Shown in pieces: positions 13,904 through 24,197 of a DNA stretch of 64,000 nucleotides. How positions within the stretch are numbered: position 1 is the first letter of the stretch; each line of letters opens with the position of its first letter. The stretch is from NCBI GenBank assembly GCA_039881045.1, contig JAYWVB010000020.1, positions 496,001 to 560,000 on the forward strand, written 5' to 3'. The stretch comes from Chaetomium olivaceum. Its lineage: Eukaryota > Ascomycota > Sordariomycetes > Sordariales > Chaetomiaceae. The notes below the pieces were generated by a model. That model ran no database searches. It worked only from the letters and a program-made list of their open reading frames with translations, and had not been told where the DNA came from. The translations under genes and the position numbers were made by a program.

Positions 13904-15207
13904 AATGCGGATTATTCCTACCACAAGTTTGGAGAGGCTTTACAGCGAGAGAAAACTGACGACAAGAACTTAACAGCGGGTACATCGTGGTTATGTAGGC
14001 AGTGGCAACGGCACCTGAAACCCAACAATCCCGTAGCGTCCTCGAAACGGAATACTTAGAACGCAGGGCAGTAGTCTATTAGCATCCTTTCCCCCGGATC
14101 ATCTTAAGATGGCAGAAGCCAGCAGACTTTGATCCCCATAGCATTGCCGCCCTTAACGCGATCTAGCGGGAGGACCGTACGGTGCTTGAGCCATTGCCAC
14201 GGAGAACAAGGCAAAGCTAGGCAATAGCGTGCGACACCACTGTCTAGCCAATGTTGGAAACCGGAACAAGGAACATTGGCTTCCCGTAGTCACGATGATA
14301 ACACGATGCCGCTAATGTAAACCCCGCCATTGGACGCGGCAGAAGGCACCACGATGGAGGTGAGGCGAGGAGTGTCAGAGGTTGGTGATCATGGTAGCCC
14401 CTGGCCCGATCTTCTAGATGCCGGGATCAGCTACGTCGCCATAATATTGCATTGTATAACTTAGGTCGAGTCGAGAATGACGAGATTCTGTGGAATAACT
14501 GACTACTTCCATGTTATTCAGGACTGGGATGCAATTGATGTCGTTCAAAGCAGAAGTCGTAGGGTTAGGGGAGAAATGACAGGGTTCGTCGTGATTGGCC
14601 TAAGTCCACGAACAATTTTGCTGCCAAGCTTGAGTTGACCGGAGTTCGGTAGTTATCGATAACTCGGCAGAGGGCGGACAGCTCGGAGCAACTCCAGCTC
14701 CAAGATCTCGCGATCCATCGACGCAGTCGTGACTTTTTCCACGCTTGATATACGCCTGGAAGTCGTCGCCTACCAATGTTCGGAAATGTTAAGATGCAAC
14801 AGCCGCCACCAATGCCCTCGTCCAATCACCATTTCGGATGCCCTAGCTAGATCGTCCAGGTTGTTGTGGTCTCCTGACCCGTCCCCCGCATTTCACCTCC
14901 ATCACGAAGCTCCCGAACCGGACAACGACGTTCTTGAAATTTTTTAATTTGTCTAGCTATTTAGCTGGAAAGCAATGGAAATGACAATGCAAAGTCCCAT
15001 GCTATTCGAAACCCGCGATTCTCCCGTGGCCACGGGGATCAATAACGCCGACACCGAGCTGCCCCCTTAAAACGCCGCTGTAATGCCCATCATAACGTCT
15101 GTAAAATGTATGCGTGACCCTTCAATCTCATCACCGTTATCATAGGACAACGGCTAACTCCTCATCCATTTACCACAGGAATATCGGATACTTTTCAAGT
15201 CCGATAC
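13904..15207. other. Intergenic, between MET16 3' end and FAS1 promoter
   Basis: No gene recognised; small frames only (for example 14565-14825 -). The region is more AT-rich near 14940-14960. It should hold the FAS1 promoter on the left and the MET16 3' untranslated region on the right. Confidence 0.5.
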
Positions 15208-16104
15208 TTAGACCGACACCTCCTGCGCCTGCTGCCGCGCTGCGTTCTCGAGCCACTGGGCATAGCGGCTTTGCTTGTTGTGGATGCCGCACTCGGTCTT
15301 TTCCTGACCCTTCCAGCGGCCGGCGCGCTCGTCCTCGCCCTCGGCGACAGGGACGGTGGAATGCCAGTCGCCGATCGACTTGTACCCTTGGTCGAGGAGG
15401 GCGTTGTACGGCACCTTGTGCTCGTCGATGTACGCCTTGACCTCAGAAAAGGACCAGTTGGCGAGCGGGTTGATCTTGATGACGCCACGCTCGTCGTCCA
15501 GCTCGATGACATTGATGTCGCCACGCTGGCCGCCCTGGGACCGCCGTCGGCCCGTCAGCACGGCCGCGACCTTGAGTTCCGAGTAGGCGCGCTGCAACGG
15601 CTCCACCTTGGCGATCCAGTCGTACAACTCTGACGACATGTCGTACAGCTTCTCGCCGTACAGGGCCTCGAACTCGGTTACATTATCGACGTCCGCCGGC
15701 TTGAAGACGTGCACCTTGACGTTGTAGCGCTCCTTGACGCGCTCCACAAGGTCATAGGTCTCCTGGAAGTGGTAGAGTGTGTCGAGGAAGACGAGGTCGA
15801 TCGGCTGCGGGTTGGCCGACTCGGCGTCCAGCTTGGACAACATGTCCACGGTGACGAGTCCCGTCAGGCCGAACGCCGTCGACTGGTAGAGGTTGGGGAA
15901 GAATATCTTGCAGAATCGGAGGACGTCCATGGGGTGGAGGGCCTCGAGTTGCTTGTTGAGGTGCTTGATGTGCGGTTGGGTGAGGGATATCCGGGGCAGG
16001 CTGACAGTGGATGCGCTTGGCGAAGCGAAGCCGGAGTCGACAGAGCCATGGTCACCAGGCGAGGACAGCTGGGAAGAGGTTTCGGTACGCGAGTCGTCGG
16101 CCAT
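15208..16104 (-). CDS. MET16: Phosphoadenosine phosphosulfate (PAPS) reductase
   Basis: Reduces PAPS to sulfite with thioredoxin in cytosolic sulfate assimilation, before sulfite reductase. Single exon, 298 residues, no frameshift. I chose ATG 16104 (MADDSRTE); the frame extends upstream only to a TTG. Landmarks: a Ser/Thr-rich leader (1-40), AFGLTGLVTVDML, the DLVFLDTLYHFQETY segment of the PP-loop reductase core, VLTGRRRSQGG, INPLANWS, and ECGIH at about 271-275, where the cysteine is the catalytic nucleophile. That motif near the C-terminus, with no pair of iron-sulfur cysteines, fits fungal PAPS reductases rather than plant or bacterial APS reductases. Expected control would be the sulfur regulator CYS3, but I did not find a clear site. 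Confidence 0.93.
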   Translation of the reverse strand: MADDSRTETSSQLSSPGDHGSVDSGFASPSASTVSLPRISLTQPHIKHLNKQLEALHPMDVLRFCKIFFPNLYQSTAFGLTGLVTVDMLSKLDAESANPQPIDLVFLDTLYHFQETYDLVERVKERYNVKVHVFKPADVDNVTEFEALYGEKLYDMSSELYDWIAKVEPLQRAYSELKVAAVLTGRRRSQGGQRGDINVIELDDERGVIKINPLANWSFSEVKAYIDEHKVPYNALLDQGYKSIGDWHSTVPVAEGEDERAGRWKGQEKTECGIHNKQSRYAQWLENAARQQAQEVSV

Positions 16105-17866
16105 GTTGAAGACGGGTTGTTGCAAAAGACGAGGAGGGAACAAGCGGTCAGGACTCGAGGCGATGGGCAGGCCGAGGATGAAGTCTTGTTAAAGTTGTTC
16201 TGCAGGAGAAGCGGGCAGAAAAGGAGGAGTCCCGAAATTGCAAGCGGGGGATGTGTCAAGAACGTGGGTGAAAGGGGGTAGAGGGGGGTCGGGTGGTATT
16301 AAAACAGCACGGGAGGAGGTTTGGTTGTGGGATGGCCCGTTCGAGCGTCTCGCAGGGAATGTCCGTCTTTTCCGGGGTTACGAATATTCGAGACCAAATG
16401 GCGAAATCTGGGTCTCGGAAGTGAGCAGCAACTGGGCGAGAGAGGTTCGTTTTCTAGTGAACGCATCACCGCCATTACTAATGCCTGTTTCTAGATTCTT
16501 GGTCATCCTCGAAATATCCGAGGGGCAGGGACACTCTGGCATTGGTCCTTGACCGTGGAAACCGGGTCAGCATGACACCAACGGGTGGAGGCGCTGTTAA
16601 AGGCGCTTTTTCATGAAGACTCGTTAGAGTGGTGGTGTTTTCAACGAGGCTGATCACGACATCTGGGGACTCTGTGATTGGTCAATTCGGCACATTTTCT
16701 GTGGGGGTTTCTCCCGCAGCAGTTTGGATGTCACCCCTTGGGGCAAGGACTCGGGCCTGGGGAAGGCGCGATTCCTTCCAGGAATGAGCACTAACGTGCT
16801 GTGCCTGTGCTGTTGCGTGTCTGCCGAGATCCGCTGGGAGCGGATACCAGGTTCCGTTGTGGTTGGAAGATCGAGAGCTGGACATACATGATGTCCACTC
16901 TGACACACTTACAAACCCATCTTCTTCAAGGGTTTTAGTCAGCCGCGCCTCTTTGCGAACCTACAAATAACTACAGTACGACTACTATGATGTCACCATT
17001 TATGACGTTCTGAAAAGACGCGAATGCCCTTCTTTCGCAACGGAACGTGATGGAGCTTGAGTCCTCTGTGAAGTCGTTTCATTATGGTGAGAAGCGGCTC
17101 GGCGGCTCGGCGGCTCAACTTGGGACCGACTTCCGGCTTGGTAAAGATGTCGGGTGGTTGCGCATGCACAACAACCCTTTCCCATAACATACTGAGATGA
17201 TTAATATGTAAATCACTCCTGGACACGCAACTGCTTCCTGAACCCCTGCTCACCGGACGCCCTAGCGACAGCATCAACTGGAATGATCGAGGGAACAATC
17301 CGAGACACAACTAATGTCGGTGCTGGCGTCCGTTAGCGGCGGGTTGACGATGTTCCCCCTGTTGATAAAACGGCCCGGGGGACAGGACCAACAGGTCCGG
17401 ACTTCTCCACATCTTGTCTTCAATATTTTTTTGGTGCATCAACAAGCCACGCACGCCACGATCTGATCTGACACTGGCTCTTGGATATACTTTGGTAACT
17501 TGTGATGAGGAAACCACGAAGTGCAGTAGTCGGATCCTTCCCAATGACCGTCATAACTGACGAGCCTATTGTGTAGGGCATCATTCCACATAGCCACTCA
17601 GGCAAGTTGAAGACTCAGGTTGTTGCACGGATCACAGTGTTTCCAGGTTGCCAAGGAAATGGCGGGGTCCTTTGCTTGCCCCCCGACGTGAAAGGTGGGG
17701 TTCCACGGAGCGAGCGCTGCCAGTTCTTGAAAACACTCGAGACGCGGGGACAAAGTGAACATTATATCCCGCTGCTGGAAGCGTTTTCGATTTTTCGAAT
17801 TCAGGACACACTGCAGTCCGTGGGCATTTGAATTGTCACCCTTCTCCCTTGTCCCAACCGCAAATC
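16105..17866. other. Intergenic, divergent promoters of MET16 and SER2
   Basis: A 1.76 kb space between two divergently transcribed amino-acid/sulfur metabolism genes. No gene supported; frames at 16238-16552 (+) and 16993-17310 (-) show no domain. A short GGCTCGGCGGCTCGGCGGCT direct repeat lies at about 17096-17115. Confidence 0.5.
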
Positions 17867-19336
17867 ATGGCCGAGGAAGCCGGTGCCTCTCCCCGGCAGG
17901 GACGGCCCTCAATGACCGCCGCTATGCGCAGCAGCTCGTTCCTGAGGGATCATCAACAGTATCGCCCACCGCACAAGCCCGAAAATCACTATGGGATTGA
18001 CACCGTGGTCGAGGACCTCCATGCGACGAGCGTCTCGCCGCGCGAGATCACCCACTTCAGGGGGTTCCCTCGCCCGAGCACCCTCCCAAGATCGTCGAGA
18101 GCGGCTTGAGCCACGAGCTGTCGCATCCAGATTGCACACCGCGACCCGGCGCCCGCACCGAAAAGCTCGTTGCAACTCTTTTTTACCGCTCCACGGCTCC
18201 TCGGGCTTCGAACACGACTCCCTCCCCGAAGAAGGCCGCTTCTCCGCAGAGAAGCCGGTCGCCATCGCTCCGCGCCCCTTCCGACTCCGACATCCCCCCA
18301 ACCATGGCCCCGAGCAGCAGTCTTGATACCTACCCCCTCGAGCCGCCCACGGCCGAGCCCGAACCACTCAATCACCTGTACGGCTCATACGTCACGCCCA
18401 TGTGCATCACCTCCTTTCTGCACCTCATGACCACCTTCCCGCTCCCTGCCGGCTCCAACGACCTCACCTCGGCACACCGCTGCCTCAAGCTAGACGCCAG
18501 CCAAGATCATCACCCGGTGGTCGTCGAGCTGACCGTTTCCCCCGCCCCCTCGTTGGACTACCTCTCCTTGGCCGACCTTCGCAAGCACGAGCTCATCTAC
18601 CGGTTCGAGCGCGAGTGGAACGTCGACGTGGCGTTGCGCGCCGACACCCTCTGGCGGCGGTATCCGCGCCTGGTGGTCTTCGACATGGATAGCACCCTCA
18701 TCACGCAAGAGGTCATCGACCTCCTGGCCGCCACCATTAAGGACCCGCCGGACCTGGCTGCGCGCGTCGCCGACATCACCCACCGCGCCATGCTCGGCGA
18801 GCTCGAGTTCGATTCGGCCTTCCGCGAGCGTGTGAAGCTTCTCGCTGGCCTCCCAGGCACCTTCTTCCAAGAGCTGCGCCCTGTGTTGGACGTGACAAAC
18901 GGCGTGCGGCCGCTCCTGCGCGCGCTCAAGAGGCTGGGTGTCAAAACTGCCGTGCTTTCTGCGGTTCCTGCCCCTGACGAGCTGGCTGGCTGGGGAGCTG
19001 GGGATTGACTATGCCCATGCGAACGAGGTGGTCATTGATGAGACGACGGGTCGGTTGACCGGTGAGGTGAAGGGCCGCATCGTCGGCAAGGAGCGCAAGC
19101 GGGAGCTTCTGATCGAGATCGCTGAGAAGGAGGGCATCCCGCTGGAACAGGTGGTTGCTGTGGGTGACGGCGCTAATGACTTGCTCATGATGGAGGCTGC
19201 GGGACTGGGTGTCGCTTGGAACGCGAAGCCGAGAGTGCAAATGGAGGCCAGCGCGCGGATCAATGGCGATAACATGCTAGACTTGCTCCATCTCTTTGGG
19301 TTCACCGACGAAGAAGTTCAGCAGCTTAGTGCTTGA
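17867..19336 (+). CDS. SER2: Phosphoserine phosphatase, long N-terminal extension, two frameshift sites
   Basis: Last step of serine synthesis: phosphoserine to serine plus phosphate. HAD-family signatures are clear: FDMDSTLI (nucleophile Asp plus second Asp) and GDGANDLLMM (metal-binding acidic motif). Between them, LPGTFFQELRPVLDVTNGVRPLL and LGVKTAVLS fit this enzyme. Start ATG 17867 (MAEEAGASP) opens a long basic, Ser/Pro-rich extension before the core. Two sites break the frame: the G5 run 18060-18064, where a sixth G would link THFRG to the PPKIVESGLSHELSHPD segment; and 18961-18966, where TCTGCGGTTCC stands for the family motif SGGF, missing one G and one T. Adding these three bases makes 491 codons exactly, with no intron. 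As sequenced, the second break destroys motif II and the metal-binding part. Confidence 0.87.
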
Positions 19337-21751
19337 GCATCAGGTGGGCTCTCCCAAGGACTAGAATTTATCCCTTTTGCGTTATTGGAGTCGGTAGGTT
19401 TATTAGTGAGAGGGCTAAAGTGGATATGGAGAAAATATTAGTGATGGTAAAATACAGCCCGAATTATATTGCAATGACTAACGTGGAGGTATTGGCCTGT
19501 CGACCGAAGACTTTGGGTGCTCAAAATCACTCCATGCCAATGTTTTCAGGGAATTGGTTGACGGAAGGACTCGAAAGCTCCTGAACAGCCAACCATTTTA
19601 AACTAACCAACGGCCGGCCCTTTTTCTCTGCCCAACGTTAGTTGCCTGTACCCTCAATCGATCCTCGTGGCGATCATAACCTCTTTTGTGAAGAACGCAT
19701 AGCATATGCTTAGCCATCACACTGCTGGGACGCATATCTCCAGTGACTACTAGCACCAGGAAGGGTCTCATCGGAGGACGGTTAGTGCGTGGATGCTCGC
19801 TCGAGGGCGGGAGCAGAGCATGAATCACAGCGGAATGATAGAGCACGAAGGCTACGGTCCTCTCTTCCCAACTCCAATCGATACGTTCGTAGTAAGGAGC
19901 GGGCCAGGATGATGAGAGCTTGAGGCTTGATCGGGAAGAAGATTGGGCACCAGCCCCTTGGACCACCTTGTCAGATTCGATACTCAGCTGCAATGCGAGG
20001 ATGGATCCTGGCTCGTCAGCTCTCGCCGACTCGGATGCCTAGCTCCGGATAGCCCTCGCCCTGGTGAGCCCACTCCCTCATTAAACGAACGGCTGGTTTT
20101 GTCCTAATGTCCACTAACGGCCGGATAAGCTTATTTGCTTCTGTGGATCCGGGTCCGGGGCTACATTCAGTGTCAATATGATTCAAGAATTGCTTGTTCA
20201 CCCTTGAAGTGGCGTGCTCTTATTCTTTATGGGGCCTTTAAGAACGGGTATGCTATCTAAATACCAAGGGCTAGCAATCAGGCAGTTGAAAGGAAGTCGA
20301 GTGTGCGAGGGATCGAGTAACCTCTGCTTGTCCCGAGGATGTGAGCAGGCCCATAGCCCGAAGAGGGATGGGAGCTTGGGTCCCTGGCCGTGGAAGAGTG
20401 GAATCCCTTTCACGACTGGAACGAGCAGGGCTGCGAAGGCCCCGACATGATGGTTCCCCGGGACGTGGGTGGAGGATCCGGAGTGTACATACGAAAAGCT
20501 TGTGGCTGCAGTCGAAGCTTAACATCAACCCCTGTCCTTGCCTGCTTCAGCAGCTGAAGCTCTCAGCGAGTGCTAGCTTCATACGGACATGGACGACAAC
20601 AAGCTATGTTTCGACACGGCAAAAACGGCCCATGACATGTTGTTGCCCCGGTGCGAGATGCAGGATGTGGATTGTCAGGAGGAAAAGGGTTATGCGTTCC
20701 AGATTGCCATCGTCCTTGCAGACGCATAAGTGATGGCCCCGTCATAGCGAATCGAACTGCGTCTGAGACGGCCGCGACCAAGAGAGGGGCCACTTCGCCA
20801 CAACAACCTTGATTGGAATTGCAACCCCTCCGATGCAAACAAAGAGATGATTCCCGCTTATCCAACTACAGTCATTCGCCGATGAGGAATGGATGTCTTC
20901 GGAGTGAATCCCCGCGAGTTCTGGGTCACAGGAAGGATGGAAGCGAATCTGGATGGCCGGAGCTTGACTCACGCCGCAGACTCCGCGATCTACGCACAGT
21001 ATCGTCACATTTTTGACGTTGGGCTGGAGGCCAATGCCTAACTCACCATGGGTATGCACCTCTGCGGCAAGGAGTCCCACTTTGCCGCCAACCTGAACAT
21101 GCGCGTGCTCCAGTGGCGCTGGGGCCGGCCGGTGTGAAGGCAAAAGGATTGGCGAACGGAGGGGCTTATCGGTTGCCTAGGCGTTCGCGAAGAGGGGCAG
21201 TTTCAAAACCTCGAGAGGGGCAGTTCAACCAGGCCGACGGGAGAGGCATGACATGAAAACAGTATTTTTCTCTCTCGATGGATTTTGTGCGTAGAAGTTT
21301 GCACTGTGATGGCTTTGACCGATCTCGACCCCGGTGACTCAAATTACTCGATCTTCTGTGTATTTTGCATAGGTGCGCTTTGTGAATCATCTGAAGCCTG
21401 ACCGCGGGGCTGGGCGACAAGGTGCGGCAGAGAAAATTGGCTGGCGAAATTTTGAGGGCTTGCCCCACCTTGGTTGAAGTTTTTGTGCTGCGCAACCCCA
21501 CCAACCGCCTTGCCCCTCCCGCCTGCCCATAAAAACTTCGACCCCTCCTCAAAAATCACCCTACTCTCCCTCTTCACTTCCTCGTCGGCATACCTGATTC
21601 GAGCAATCACCTGCCACTTTCAAGTGCGTAACCATCATCGCGCCATTTTCATCTTCGACGAGAGCATCTTCTCTGACCTCTTACAGACTTTCATCAAGCG
21701 CAAGTCGCCAGTTTTCGTTCTTATTACAAGAAAAACAACAACACCGTCAAA
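19337..21751. other. Intergenic upstream of TEF1
   Basis: A 2.4 kb space with no supported gene; frames at 20341-20733 (+), 20742-21143 (-) and 21166-21552 (-) show no domain. The right end is the TEF1 promoter and its pyrimidine-rich leader. Confidence 0.5.
21476..21539 (+). promoter_or_regulatory. TEF1 core promoter: A/T element framed by an inverted repeat
   Basis: GAAGTTTTT at 21476-21484 and its exact reverse complement AAAAACTTC at 21531-21539 flank a C-rich block; the second half overlaps CATAAAAACT, a TATA-like element about 220 bp before the ATG. C/T-rich DNA between here and the start is usual for strongly expressed fungal genes. The regulatory role is inferred. Confidence 0.4.
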
Positions 21752-23685
21752 ATGGGGTAAGTTGTGGCCTCCCACTCCCGCGCGGTCGCGAAAGACCTCG
21801 ATCGCCCGCTCCGTCAACGTAGCTAACACAGTCAATAGCAAGGAAGAGAAGCTCCACCTGAACGTCGTCGTCATCGGGTTTGTCTCTCTCCATCCCGCGC
21901 CGTTGTTGGCGCCGCGGTATGGCACGCATGGAACTGACATCTAGCGATCTAGACACGTCGACTCCGGCAAGTCCACGACTGTAAGCCTCACCCTCCATCT
22001 CTCTGCTTCACTGCGCTGTGGGATAACCCGCTGACATGACCCAGACCGGCCATCTTATCTACAAGTGCGGTGGTATCGACAAGCGTACCATTGAGAAGTT
22101 CGAGAAGGTCAGTTCTTTTCCAGACTCAATCATCTGCTGCCAGAGGCTATTTCTGCCCGACACCCACCACACCATCATTTCTCCCTGTCTGGCACTTTTT
22201 TCCCTGGCCTCTCTGCCTTTGTGGCTACCCCTCCTACCAAAGCGGGGGAGGGGCACACAAACCCAACAGATTAGGGAAATTTTTTCGGCAGGCCCACCAA
22301 CCCCGCATTTTCACCCCACCAAGCGTGCCGCATTTGGCCCTCAATTGCCAAGGACTGAGCTGACACCAAACAACAGGAAGCCGCTGAGCTCGGCAAGGGC
22401 TCCTTCAAGTATGCGTGGGTTCTTGACAAGCTCAAGGCCGAGCGTGAGCGTGGTATCACCATCGATATCGCCCTCTGGAAGTTCGAGACCCCCAAGTACT
22501 ATGTCACCGTCATCGGTATGCCCCAACCTCACATTCTATCGCCCGTTTGCATTCGCTAACGTGTACCACACAGACGCCCCCGGTCATCGTGACTTCATCA
22601 AGAACATGATTACTGGTACCTCCCAGGCCGATTGCGCTATTCTCATCATCGCCGCCGGTACTGGTGAGTTCGAGGCTGGTATCTCCAAGGATGGCCAGAC
22701 CCGTGAGCACGCTCTGCTCGCCTACACCCTGGGTGTCAAGCAGCTCATCGTCGCCATCAACAAGATGGACACCACCAAGTGGTCCGAGGAGCGTTACAAG
22801 GAGATCATCAAGGAGACCTCCAACTTCATCAAGAAGGTCGGCTACAACCCCAAGACCGTTGCCTTCGTCCCCATCTCCGGCTTCAACGGCGACAACATGC
22901 TTGAGGTCACCACCAACGCTCCCTGGTACAAGGGCTGGGAGAGGGAGATCAAGAGCGGCAAGCTCACCGGCAAGACCCTCCTTGAGGCCATCGACTCCAT
23001 CGAGCCCCCCAAGCGTCCTACCGACAAGCCGCTCCGTCTTCCCCTCCAGGATGTGTACAAGATCGGTGGTATTGGAACGGTCCCTGTCGGCCGTATCGAG
23101 ACTGGTATCCTGAAGCCCGGCATGGTCGTCACCTTCGCTCCTTCCAACGTCACTACGGAAGTCAAGTCCGTCGAGATGCACCACGAGCAGCTTACCCAGG
23201 GTGTTCCCGGCGACAACGTTGGTTTCAACGTCAAGAACGTCTCTGTCAAGGAGATTCGTCGTGGCAACGTTGCCGGTGACTCCAAGAACGACCCGCCCCT
23301 CGGTGCTGCGTCGTTCGACGCTCAGGTCATTGTTCTGAACCACCCCGGTCAGGTTGGTGCTGGCTACGCCCCCGTCCTCGACTGCCACACCGCCCACATT
23401 GCCTGCAAGTTCGCCGAGCTCCGTGAGAAGATCGACCGCCGTACCGGCAAGTCTGTTGAAGACTCCCCCAAGTTCATCAAGTCTGGTGATGCCGCCATCG
23501 TCAAGATGGTTCCCTCCAAGCCCATGTGCGTTGAGGCTTTCACCGACTACCCTCCTCTTGGTCGTTTCGCCGTCCGCGACATGCGTCAGACCGTCGCCGT
23601 CGGTGTCATCAAGAGCGTTGAGAAGGCCGTTGCTGGTGCCGGCAAGGTCACCAAGTCCGCTGCCAAGGCTACTGGCAAGAAGTAA
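21752..23685 (+). CDS. TEF1: Translation elongation factor 1-alpha
   Basis: GTPase that delivers aminoacyl-tRNA to the ribosome. Six exons: 21752-21756, 21839-21877, 21953-21980, 22045-22107, 22377-22515 and 22574-23685, giving 461 residues. Motifs: GHVDSGKST (G1), DAPGH (G3), NKMD (G4), then the oligonucleotide-binding beta domains ([29 protein letters not shown]). Exon 1 is only five bases (ATG GG), so an automated call can easily miss the start; the intron-rich 5' end and long last exon are normal for this gene in Sordariomycetes. Codon use is strongly biased to C-ending codons, as expected for a very highly expressed gene. Introns are 82, 75, 64, 269 and 58 nt. No frameshift. Confidence 0.97.
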
Positions 23686-24197
23686 ACAGTTTCCTGCTTA
23701 AGCAAACAAAAATCTCACTTCCAGGGATTCGGGGCCGCTTGGCTCTCACGCGAGATCGCGTCGCGGTTTTGGCCGCGATGCTACGATTGACATGAGCACT
23801 CGGGTCGTTTTGTGATGGGGCACATTTGAGGCGGTTAATGGTCGGGGTTTTGCGCATCAAAACTTCTCACCATGTGCTTAGTACAAAATAGAGTCTCCTA
23901 GAAGTGATCACGAAGGTCATGATTCCCAAATATCTGTTCACTGCTGCTGGATAGTGATGCCTGTGTGATTGTCTTGTTTTTCTATATTGGTAATACCACC
24001 TCTTCGTCTTGCTAACGGTTGATCCGTGTATTCTGCCTCCCTAATGCACAACATGTTTCAGCGGGCGATTCTCTACGGCCGACTCAGTGTTGTGTTCCAA
24101 CTTGGTTCACTAGAGATGTTTCCAATGCCACTTGTTATATGATGGTTGCCGAGCGCTCCGTTTGTCTATCCTACACGTATTATACACATTGTCTTTT
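23686..24197. other. Convergent intergenic region, TEF1 and SLS1 3' ends
   Basis: Holds the 3' untranslated regions of TEF1 (+) and SLS1 (-), which end tail to tail. T-rich tracts near 23970-24000 could serve 3'-end formation. No gene seen. Confidence 0.5.

Noticed and set aside
15709..16281. 190-codon + strand frame over MET16
   Set aside because: Antisense shadow of the MET16 coding region; Glu/Val/Gly-rich as expected for the reverse of its codons.
22510..23397. 295-codon frame antisense to TEF1
   Set aside because: A shadow of the strongly biased TEF1 codons; no ATG-domain evidence and no splice structure.
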